A stretch of DNA of 64,000 nucleotides from JABDIP01 sp965237625 (GTDB lineage Bacteria > Pseudomonadota > Alphaproteobacteria > DSM-16000 > Inquilinaceae): contig CBDEGD010000012.1 in the NCBI GenBank assembly GCA_965237625.1, positions 124,001-188,000 of the forward strand, read 5' to 3'. The notes below the pieces were generated by a model. It was not told the DNA's origin. It was given only the letters and a program-made list of their open reading frames with translations, and made no database searches. The position numbers were made by a program, and so were the translations under genes. Shown piece after piece: positions 8,651-15,624 of the stretch (the first letter of the stretch is position 1; each line of letters begins with the position of its first letter).

Positions 8651-9796
8651 ATGAAGCTTGTCGGCAACTGGTCGTACCCGACCGCCATGCGCCTCGGCGC
8701 CGGCCGCATCTCCGAAATCGCCGAGGCCTGCCATACCGCCAATATCTCCAAGCCGCTGCTGGTCACCGATCGTGGCTTGGCAGCGATGGACATTACGGCG
8801 AGGACCCTGGATCTGCTCGAAGCGGCGGGACTTGGCCGTGCGATGTTCGCCGAAGTCGATCCGAACCCAAATGACCGGAACGTCGCCGAAGGGCTGAGGG
8901 CCTATCGCGATGGCGATTTTGACGGAGTGGTCGCCTTTGGCGGCGGTTCCGGCCTTGATCTGGGCAAGATGCTGGCCTTCATGGCCGGGCAGACACGGCC
9001 GCTCTGGGATTTCGAGGATATCGGCGACTGGTGGACCCGGGCCGACCCGGACGGCATCACTCCGATCGTCGCGGTGCCGACGACGGCGGGCACCGGCTCG
9101 GAGGTCGGACGCGCAGGCGTCATCACCAACACCGAGACCCATGAGAAGAAGATCATCTTCCATCCCAAGATGCTGCCGGCGATGGTGATCTGCGATCCGG
9201 AGCTCACGGTGGGCATGCCGAAAGCTATCACCGCCGGCACCGGGCTCGATGCCTTCGCCCATTGCGTGGAGGCTTTCTGCTCCCCCCACTACCACCCGAT
9301 GTCCCAGGGCATCGCCCTGGAGGGGATGCGGCTGGTCAAAGACTATTTGCCCCGCGCCTATGCCGATGGCACCGATATCGAGGCGCGCGCCCATATGATG
9401 AGCGCGGCGGCGATGGGCGCCACGGCCTTTCAGAAGGGGCTGGGGGCGATCCATGCCCTCAGCCATCCCATCGGGGCGGTGCACCACACCCATCACGGCA
9501 CCACGAATGCGATGTGCATGCCCGTGGTGCTGCAGTTCAACCGCCCCGCCATCGAAGGCGTGATGGCGACAGCGACGGCCTATCTTGGAATCGAGGGCGA
9601 ATTCGACGGGTTCTGCGCCTTTGTGGACGATCTGAACGCCTCGCTCGGCATCCCGAAGACGATGAGCGAACTCGGCGTGAAGGATCCCGATCTCGACACC
9701 ATGACGAAGACGGCGCTCACGGACCCCAGTGTCGGCGGCAACCCGGTCGAGATGACCTATGAGAATACGCGCAAGCTGTATGAGGCGCTGGTCTGA
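8651..9796 (+). CDS. Iron-containing alcohol dehydrogenase
   Basis: A 381-aa group III (Fe-ADH) dehydrogenase, probably converting an alcohol to the aldehyde used by the upstream enzyme. It starts three bases after the previous stop. It carries the NAD-binding GGGSGLDLGK near residue 97, PTTAGTGSEVGRAGV near 139, and metal ligands in TGLDAFAHCVEAF near 197 and in HALSHPIGAVHHTHHG near 265. The ADH plus ALDH plus ligase set is what one expects for ethanolamine-type or amino-alcohol breakdown through gamma-glutamyl intermediates; no gamma-glutamyl hydrolase is seen nearby. It ends the operon, facing a convergent gene. Confidence 0.94.
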   Translation: MKLVGNWSYPTAMRLGAGRISEIAEACHTANISKPLLVTDRGLAAMDITARTLDLLEAAGLGRAMFAEVDPNPNDRNVAEGLRAYRDGDFDGVVAFGGGSGLDLGKMLAFMAGQTRPLWDFEDIGDWWTRADPDGITPIVAVPTTAGTGSEVGRAGVITNTETHEKKIIFHPKMLPAMVICDPELTVGMPKAITAGTGLDAFAHCVEAFCSPHYHPMSQGIALEGMRLVKDYLPRAYADGTDIEARAHMMSAAAMGATAFQKGLGAIHALSHPIGAVHHTHHGTTNAMCMPVVLQFNRPAIEGVMATATAYLGIEGEFDGFCAFVDDLNASLGIPKTMSELGVKDPDLDTMTKTALTDPSVGGNPVEMTYENTRKLYEALV

Positions 9797-9805
9797 CGGG
9801 CGGGG

Positions 9806-10195
9806 CTATTGGCGACCATCCGGCATCAGGAAGACGGCGCGGGCCAGATCCGACCCCAGCCGTTCGGGTGAGTACCACTTCTCCAGAACGTCTTTTGACA
9901 GGAGATCCGGGTTCCGGGAGATGAAGTCGTCGTAATCGGCATGCTCGGCCGAGCCCATGCGCTCGGCAATGAGGCTGAGGAAGGCGATTGTGATCGTCGC
10001 GTTGAACTTGTCCGGGACGCCGGCCTTGGCCGCGATGGATTTGATGTTCGCGGCATATCGGGCCGTCGCTTCGACGAAGTCGTAGTTGCGCAGCATCTCA
10101 TAGGCGACGCCGACGTGATCGCCGTGGCGGAAGGCTCTGGCATCGATGTCGCGCTCTTCGAACGATCGTGTCAGCGCCGCGTATTGCGAACTCAT
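9806..10195 (-). CDS. Uncharacterised 129-aa helical protein paired with a ribbon-helix-helix gene
   Basis: Start at 10195 (ATG overlapping the stop of the gene before it by ATGA); an in-frame upstream extension to 10321 is only shadow sequence. The protein is mainly helical with an FRHGDHVGVAYEML motif near residue 22 and NATITIAFLSLIAERM near 65. This looks like a widespread uncharacterised family of small proteins with a conserved H-x-D-H core and a later T-I/T. No membrane segment is present. It is coupled to the upstream regulator-like gene, so the two probably work together. I cannot assign a function. Confidence 0.7.
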   Translation of the reverse strand: MSSQYAALTRSFEERDIDARAFRHGDHVGVAYEMLRNYDFVEATARYAANIKSIAAKAGVPDKFNATITIAFLSLIAERMGSAEHADYDDFISRNPDLLSKDVLEKWYSPERLGSDLARAVFLMPDGRQ

Positions 10196-10449
10196 TGTTC
10201 CTCTCCGGTCTCCTGCAGATTGTGGCTGTCGGACGCGTCCAGATCGAGATCGTAGACCGCCTTGAGCTGTTCGATCTTCCGGAGCGTCTTCTCGGAGAAC
10301 GGCGGCTTGTTCTCGAAGCAATGCAGGGACATGCCTTCGATCAGCTCCGCGACCGAGATGTCCAAATGCTCCGCCAGCCCCTTGAGAACCTTGAGCAGCC
10401 GCTTCTCCAGCCGGACGCCGGTCTGGACCCGTTCTATCGATTTCTTCAT
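10192..10449 (-). CDS. Small ribbon-helix-helix-like protein
   Basis: An 85-aa protein starting at the ATG at 10449 (an in-frame ATG at 10476 is less likely because the sequence there is the promoter-like TACCGTGGTACCA). The residues TGVRLEKRLLKVLKGLAEHL followed by DISVAELIEGM have the strand-helix-helix pattern of RHH DNA-binding proteins. The C-terminus is acidic. The stop overlaps the start of the 129-aa partner. The upstream inverted repeat GGTACCGTGGTACC at about 10460-10473 could be its own operator, consistent with autoregulation. This pairing resembles toxin-antitoxin organisation, but the partner does not look like a known toxin. Confidence 0.65.
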   Translation of the reverse strand: MKKSIERVQTGVRLEKRLLKVLKGLAEHLDISVAELIEGMSLHCFENKPPFSEKTLRKIEQLKAVYDLDLDASDSHNLQETGEEQ

Positions 10450-10459
10450 TCGATAAATA

Positions 10460-10473
10460 TGGTACCGTGGTAC
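10460..10473. promoter_or_regulatory. GGTACC-type inverted repeat, possible autoregulatory operator
   Basis: GGTACC and its copy one arm later (GGTACCGTGGTACC) sit just upstream of the ribbon-helix-helix gene. RHH proteins typically bind short repeats next to their own promoter. The position supports this, but nothing else does. Confidence 0.35.
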
Positions 10474-10486
10474 CAAGATGTCAAGA

Positions 10487-11395
10487 TCACTTCCGATGTT
10501 GGGTTTTTCGGAAGTCCTGGGGCGACAGGCCGGTCACGGTGATGAAGGTTCGGGTGAACGCGCTGCGGCTCTTGAAACCGGCGAGTTCCGCGACCCGCTT
10601 TACAGGCAGATGCGAGCCCACCAGAAGCGATGCGGCCAGATGCATCCGCAACTCCCGCAACAACTCCATCGGCCCGTTTCCATAGGCCTTGGAGAAGCGG
10701 CCAGCAAAAGTCGAACGGCTCATCGCCGCCGCTTCCGCCAGGCTTTCGACGGTATGGGGATGACCCGGTGCCTCCAGCATCCGTTGCAGCGCCGTCCACA
10801 GGCTCTCATCGATCAGCGCCGCCATCCAGTTCAAGGCGGGATCGCGGGCCTCCAGGCGTTTGCGCAGCAGGTGGATCATGCATTGCAGCAGGATCGCCCG
10901 GATCATCGCCCGGCTGCCGGTCTTCGGGGCCGACAGTTCCTTCAGCAACTGGTCCACGGAAACCGCCATCGCATCGTCCGGCGCCACGGTCTCCACAATC
11001 GGCTCCCGGATCAGATCGACCAACCCGCCGGCACCGCGCAGCCCGACCTTCATCCGGCTGCAGACCGCAAGGAGCCGGCCAGCCGAGCCATCTTCCCCGC
11101 TCAGATGGGCGGCGAGATCGAGTTCCGCAGGGTGGCAATCGGGCACCGGGTGACCGGCCTCCCCGAAACTGCGCAGCGTATGGGGTCGCAGCGTCGGCAC
11201 CAGCACAAGAGTGCCCCGCTCTACCTTGATCGACGGGGTGTCCCGAAAGACCAGCTCGCCCTGACCGGCCAGAATGTAATGCAGCGTCGCCCCGGTCTGG
11301 CTGCCAAGGCCGAGGGTGCATTGCCCCAGCAATTCGCAGAGCGCGAAGGGATCGGCCTCGATCTCCATCTGGTTGAAGACATGCTCGAACGACAT
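10487..11395 (-). CDS. AraC-family transcriptional regulator with cupin sensor domain
   Basis: From the ATG at 11395 the protein is 302 aa, the usual size of the cupin_6-AraC group; an ATG at 11485 would add 30 residues. The N-terminal half is a cupin-like sensor (LHYILAGQGELVFRD, GTLVLVPTLRPHTLRSFG near residues 40-75). The C-terminal half has two helix-turn-helix units: TVESLAEAAAMSRSTFAGRF and LPVKRVAELAGFKSRSAFTR, ending in the AraC signature. It is divergent from the decayed cysteine hydrolase at 11525 and may have controlled it, since AraC regulators often sit beside their targets. The inducer is unknown. Confidence 0.88.
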   Translation of the reverse strand: MSFEHVFNQMEIEADPFALCELLGQCTLGLGSQTGATLHYILAGQGELVFRDTPSIKVERGTLVLVPTLRPHTLRSFGEAGHPVPDCHPAELDLAAHLSGEDGSAGRLLAVCSRMKVGLRGAGGLVDLIREPIVETVAPDDAMAVSVDQLLKELSAPKTGSRAMIRAILLQCMIHLLRKRLEARDPALNWMAALIDESLWTALQRMLEAPGHPHTVESLAEAAAMSRSTFAGRFSKAYGNGPMELLRELRMHLAASLLVGSHLPVKRVAELAGFKSRSAFTRTFITVTGLSPQDFRKTQHRK

Positions 11396-11524
11396 GACCC
11401 CATTCTCGGCCAGTTCGGACTGAAGAGAACCAAACAATTTCCGGAAAGCACCTCTTCGGACGAAAAGGCACATCGTTGCAGTCATGTTCAGGTCTCGCCA
11501 AATTGCAAACGCTTGGAGGATGCC

Positions 11525-12340
11525 ATGTGCGGAGATCATGAGAAGAACGGTGTAACGAGACGGCAGACATTGCGCGGCAGCCTGGCCGCTGGGGCCGCGA
11601 CGGTCGCCGCCGTGGGCGTTGCGACGAGTGCCGCGGCCGCCGACGATCCCTATGCCGATCGGCGCAGCCGGCGCTGCCACCAAGCGACATGAAGCTCGAT
11701 CTGAGCCGGGCGGCCCTGGTCGTCACCGATCCGCAAATCGACTTCCTGAGCCCGGACGGGGTGACCTGGGGCGTCGTCGGCGCGAGCGTCGAACACCACA
11801 ACACGGTAGAGAACATCGAGCGTCTGTTCAGGACCGCCAAGGCCAAGGACCTGACCGTCGCCGTCTCACCGCACTACTACTATCCGACCGACCATGGCTG
11901 GCGGTTCGAGGGGCGCGCTCGAGAAGCTGATGCACAATATCGGCATGTTCGACCGCAGGGGCTCGCTGACCACGGAAGGTTTCGAGAATTCCGGCGCCGA
12001 CTTCATGCCGCAATACAAGCAGTACATCAACGACGGCAAGACCATCGTCACCTCGCCGCACAAGCTGTACGGCAACGAGTCGAACGATCTGGTGCTTCAG
12101 CTTCGCAAGCAGCGGGTCGATCAGATCATCCTGGCGGGCATGTCGGCCAATCTCTGCACCGAATCCCATATGCGGGAACTGCTTGAGCAGGGCTTCGAGG
12201 TCGCGATCGTCAAGGACGCCACGGCGGCGGCGATGCTGCCCGAGGGCGACGGCTACCTCGCCGCGCTGACCAACTTCCGCTACATGGCGAATGCGGTGTG
12301 GAGCACCGACGAGGTCGTGGCCCTGATCGAACAGGGCTGA
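11525..12340 (+). pseudogene. Isochorismatase-like cysteine hydrolase with Tat leader, several frameshifts
   Basis: The 5' end encodes a twin-arginine leader (TRRQTLRGSLAAGAA...) at 11525-11650. The conserved body follows in two other frames: LDLSRAALVVTDPQIDFLSP and HYYYPTDHGWRFEG from 11689, then ALEKLMHNIGMFDR to the end at 12340. Joining them needs about three one-base corrections, one near 11650, one near 11690 and one near 11910 (an extra C in GGGGCGCGCTC). The cysteine-hydrolase motif LAGMSANLCTESHMRELLEQGF carries the nucleophile Cys, and the Asp of DPQIDF is also present. It was a periplasmic hydrolase; as written it cannot give one protein. Its divergent neighbour is the AraC regulator. 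Confidence 0.85.
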
Positions 12341-12560
12341 TCCTTTGCACGGGCGCGCGTCGCTTTCCAGCGCGCCCGTCGCCCCTTGGCAGAAGCAGTG
12401 GCGCGGCCCTGCATCGATCGCTCGGAGTCCCCACGGTCAACAGATCGCGATCCCCGGCCGGTCTCGATCCCTGCCGTGTATGATCGACAGGCCGCATGTC
12501 GATCGGCGTCTCGGCCCTGACACCGTGCGGAAGGTTCCGCTCGAAAAAAGGGAGGCGACA

Positions 12561-13253
12561 ATGCAGACATCCAACACCGCGCCCGATGCCACGCCCGAGT
12601 CCGACGATTTCAGCACCGCCCAGATCGGCGCCATCGCGCATCTCTACCGGGGCGAGGTGTATCGCAGCACCATGTGGCGAACCCGGCTGGACAACACGAC
12701 GAACTGGGCCGTCGTCACCACCGGGATCGCGCTGTCGCTGACCTTCAGCGGTCCATACGCCTCGCCCCTGCCGATGGCCCTGGTCGGAGCCGTAGTGGTG
12801 GTCTTCCTGCTTTTCGAGGCGCGCCGCTATCGGTATTTCAATGTCTGGCGGGCGCGGGCGCGACTGATCGAGACGGAATTTTACGCGCCCCTGCTCCATG
12901 GCAGCGGCATCCACATCAAATCCGGCTGGAACGACCTTCTGGCCAAGGAATACCGCCAGCCGGAATATCACATCAGCCTGGCGCGGTCGATCGGGCGGCG
13001 GCTGCGGCGCAATTATGCCTGGATCCTGGGAATCCAGGTGCTGTCCTACTACTCAAAGCTGGCGATCCACCCGACGCCGGTGCTTGGGTTCTACGATTTC
13101 GCCGAGCGCGCCTCCATCGGCCCCATACCCGGCGAACTGGTCATGATCGCCGGCATCCTGTTCCATGGCGGATGGATCGTCTTCGCTCTGGTGACCTTGA
13201 GGATGGATGTCAACGTTCGCCGCAACCGGCGCAGCCAAATTGCGATGGCGTGA
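12561..13253 (+). CDS. DUF2270 membrane protein
   Basis: A 230-aa protein starting at 12561 behind a strong GGGAGG site. It matches the DUF2270 family: IAHLYRGEVYRSTMWRTRLDNTTNWAV near residues 25-50, then two adjacent helices (VVTTGIALSLTFSG, ALVGAVVVVFLLFEARRYR). A conserved middle follows (RLIETEFYAPLL, RSIGRRLRRNYAWI), and then a C-terminal helix (IAGILFHGGWIVFALVTL). DUF2270 has no known function; it is frequent in alphaproteobacteria. It appears monocistronic and convergent with the methyltransferase gene. Confidence 0.9.
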   Translation: MQTSNTAPDATPESDDFSTAQIGAIAHLYRGEVYRSTMWRTRLDNTTNWAVVTTGIALSLTFSGPYASPLPMALVGAVVVVFLLFEARRYRYFNVWRARARLIETEFYAPLLHGSGIHIKSGWNDLLAKEYRQPEYHISLARSIGRRLRRNYAWILGIQVLSYYSKLAIHPTPVLGFYDFAERASIGPIPGELVMIAGILFHGGWIVFALVTLRMDVNVRRNRRSQIAMA

Positions 13254-13358
13254 GATCGGCGGCGTGCAGTCATATATTTGGCAGGGCAACGGATGCGCTA
13301 TGCGGATTGCGCCTGCCGAGGGGCCGGGCTGATCCGGGCCGTCCTCCCAGGCCGTTCG

Positions 13359-14012
13359 TCAGTCCTCCCGGCTGTCGAGCGACCACCGGGCGACGAAGAC
13401 CGTGTGCTGCCCCTCATGGGGGTCGGGAACATCGACGTCGACACTGTCCAGGCCGGCATCTGCCATGAGCCGTCGCCAGGTCGCGAGGTCAAACAGGCCT
13501 TCGAAGTGGGTATCGTGCTCGACGCGTACTGGCTTGCCGGGCTCTCGAATCATCAGGGCGAACTCCACCAACACCGTGGTATCGGTCGGGTTCGGGTCGT
13601 GGACCCATTCCAGGTATCGCAACCCGCGCCCGCCCGGCAGATCGCGGCCGCCGCGATCTGTGCCCGCCTCGAAATCGTCCTTCACCAGATCCGGAATGAG
13701 GATCGCCAGCCCGCCCGGGCGCAGGTGCGCCGACGCGGTGGCGATGGCGGACCGCAAATCGGCCTCGGTGGTCATATATCCGATCGCATCATGAGCCAGC
13801 ACCACATCGAAACTGCGTTGCAGGTCGAGCGTTCGCATGTCGCCCTGAACATGCTCGCAAGCCGGATTTAGGGAGCGGCTGAGCTCCAGCATGTCCGGCG
13901 AGAGATCGGTCAGCGTGCACTGGAAGCGCGCCTTCAGATGCGACGCGAGATTCCCTGCCCCGGACTCGAGTTCAAGCAGCGTGGATGCCGCGCCGTCCCG
14001 GGCGGCCTCCAC
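13359..14012 (-). CDS. Class I SAM-dependent methyltransferase, N-terminus cut by an in-frame TGA
   Basis: The open frame from a GTG at 14012 encodes 217 aa with motif I LLELESGAGN near residue 12, LTDLSPDMLELSR near 35, FDVVLAHDAIGYM near 68, and GGLAILIPDLV near 99. However, the coding frame continues upstream through typical methyltransferase sequence (YRDLADWYPLISD) to an ATG at 14100-14102, which is followed at once by TGA (14097-14099). So the natural start is probably lost or misread. The truncated form lacks the helix before motif I. The substrate is unknown. Confidence 0.8.
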   Translation of the reverse strand: MEAARDGAASTLLELESGAGNLASHLKARFQCTLTDLSPDMLELSRSLNPACEHVQGDMRTLDLQRSFDVVLAHDAIGYMTTEADLRSAIATASAHLRPGGLAILIPDLVKDDFEAGTDRGGRDLPGGRGLRYLEWVHDPNPTDTTVLVEFALMIREPGKPVRVEHDTHFEGLFDLATWRRLMADAGLDSVDVDVPDPHEGQHTVFVARWSLDSRED

Positions 14013-14183
14013 CAGCCGGCAGAAATGATCCGCCTCCTCGCCGTACTCGTCGACGTCGGAGATCAGCGGATACCAATCTGCCAGGTCACGATAGATTCAC
14101 ATTGCCGTTGTTCCCGTTCGACGGCTTTATACAATGGCGCGTCGACGCACTGATGCTTGGATGGTCAATGAAGAGGCTCATAC

Positions 14184-14660
14184 ATGCGCACGATGTCCAT
14201 CGCCATGGTAGCCACACTTCTGGTGGGCGGTTGCGCGCCCGGAGCCGGCGACGCCGTTGTCGGATCGGCACCAGCGAACATACCGGAATTCGGGGTCATG
14301 AGTTGGCCCGACATTCATCGCTACCGCGCATTCTTCGCGGAGGGCCGTGACTTCGACTCCGACGATGAGTCGACATGGCGGTTCGTGTTCGTCACGCCGT
14401 TCACGCCTTCAAGGCGCGATGCATGGGCAGTCGCGGCCCTGGACGGCGAGCGGCAGATGCTCGGCCGGGTCTCGCGCCACGAGGCCGGCGGCACCGAAAC
14501 CCGCCGCTACCGGTCGGTTGACAATCCAGAGGTCGAGCTAGAAGTGACCCTGGTCTCGACCGGGCGCGGCGATGAGTCGACCGCCTTTAGCGGCACCGTC
14601 CAGATCGTCGCACCTGCACGCGGCGCGTCGGTCCAAATTTCCGGTGATTGCGGCGCCTGA
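14184..14660 (+). CDS. Small lipoprotein of unknown function
   Basis: A 158-aa product with a short lipoprotein signal (MRTMSIAMVATLLVGGC), the cysteine at position 17 being the lipidation site. The mature part is beta-rich and polar, with TWRFVFVTPFTPSRRDAWAV near residue 63 and ISGDCGA at the C-terminus, leaving one further cysteine. I do not recognise a family. It is probably attached to the outer membrane. It stands alone between the divergent methyltransferase and the inverted-repeat element. Confidence 0.65.
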   Translation: MRTMSIAMVATLLVGGCAPGAGDAVVGSAPANIPEFGVMSWPDIHRYRAFFAEGRDFDSDDESTWRFVFVTPFTPSRRDAWAVAALDGERQMLGRVSRHEAGGTETRRYRSVDNPEVELEVTLVSTGRGDESTAFSGTVQIVAPARGASVQISGDCGA

Positions 14661-14779
14661 ATGGATACTCATGCCCCCGGATCGGGCGATCGCCCACTCG
14701 GCAGCCCGATGCGGTTATGTCGAAAGCGACGATCATGACCGTCAGCCTTCCGAGGCGCCCCTACTCTTAAGAGGATCAC

Positions 14780-15046
14780 TCATACTAAGGGAACTAAATA
14801 TTGACCGGTTTCACCGCTTTCCTATGTCCGCCCGTTAGGCGTGGTCCGCGCCGTGGTGCAGGGCACCACAAGCGGACCGCAACGCGGCGGGCGGACATAG
14901 GAGAGCGGCCTTCGGTGGAGCCCATTGGCTCTTTCGGGTGCGTTGCGACGCTTGCCCGATGCGCTGCATCGCGCCGCACGCCGCGCCTGCCCGAAAGGGC
15001 CTATGGGCTCCATGAAACCGGTCAATACTTAGTTCCCTTGGTATGA
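14780..15046. mobile_element. 267-bp element with 34-bp terminal inverted repeats (MITE-like)
   Basis: The left arm 14780-14813 and the right arm 15013-15046 match over 34 bases with two differences (core AAGGGAACTAA and TATTGACCGGTTTCA). Inside are two further large hairpins: CCTATGTCCGCCCG / CGGGCGGACATAGG and GGAGCCCATTGG / CCTATGGGCTCC. There is no coding capacity. It sits 30 bases before the GNAT start, so it could affect that promoter. Either a non-autonomous transposon or a complex extragenic repeat is possible; no target duplication is clear. Confidence 0.75.
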
Positions 15047-15076
15047 ATTGCCGCACTTCCCTGGAGGTACTCTCAC

Positions 15077-15598
15077 ATGACCACCGCCCCCAGACTGGAA
15101 ACCGAGCGCTTGGTGCTGCGCCCGCATCGGCTGGCGGACTTCAAGCGCATTGAGGCGCTATACGCCTCGCCGCGGTCCAAATACGTCAACGGTCCAGCCT
15201 CCCGTGGGGACACCTGGCGGATGTTTGCGGCCGATGTCGGTCACTGGGAATTGCTCGGCTTCGGCGCCTGGGCAATCGAGCATCGCGACACCGGCAACTA
15301 TGTGGGCCAAATCGGCCTGAACCAGCCGGCGGACTTTCCGGAGCGCGAGCTTGGCTGGCTTCTCTGGGAGGAATTCGAAGGCAGCGGCTATGCGTTCGAG
15401 GCCGCGCAGTGCGCCCGCGACTTCGCCTATGGGACCCTCGGATGGGACACGCTGGTCAGCTACATCGACCCCGAAAACACCCGGTCGATCCGTCTTGCCG
15501 AGCGGCTCGGCGCGGTGCCGGATCCTGCCGCTCCGCTGCCGGACGGCGACCCCTGCCTGGTCTATCGTCACCCATCGCCATCAACTCATACCGAGTGA
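15077..15598 (+). CDS. GNAT acetyltransferase, RimJ/RimL-like
   Basis: A 173-aa acetyltransferase with a GGAGG site upstream. The fold signatures are ETERLVLRPHRLADFKRI at the N-terminus, YVGQIGLNQPADFPERELGWLL near residue 75 (beta4), EGSGYAFEAAQCARDFAYGTLGWDTLVSYIDPEN near 100-135 and SIRLAERLGAVPD near 138, which together form the acetyl-CoA site. These GNATs acetylate the N-terminus of ribosomal or other proteins, or small amines; the target is not evident. It follows the MITE-like element and is convergent with the membrane-protein gene. Confidence 0.9.
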   Translation: MTTAPRLETERLVLRPHRLADFKRIEALYASPRSKYVNGPASRGDTWRMFAADVGHWELLGFGAWAIEHRDTGNYVGQIGLNQPADFPERELGWLLWEEFEGSGYAFEAAQCARDFAYGTLGWDTLVSYIDPENTRSIRLAERLGAVPDPAAPLPDGDPCLVYRHPSPSTHTE

Positions 15599-15624
15599 GT
15601 GCGGAGCCACAGGAACACTGGTTT

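Noticed and set aside
7178..9496. 772-codon minus-strand ORF opposite ALDH and Fe-ADH
   Set aside because: Same reasoning: the dehydrogenase motifs are on the plus strand and the antisense frame has no recognisable domain.
10478..11692. Long plus-strand ORF opposite the AraC gene
   Set aside because: The AraC and cupin motifs are on the minus strand; the plus frame is low-complexity Gln/Arg-rich.
14794..15056. Short ORFs inside the 14.8-15.0 kb element
   Set aside because: They mirror each other because the DNA is palindromic; repeated peptide words in several frames are an artefact of the inverted repeats.
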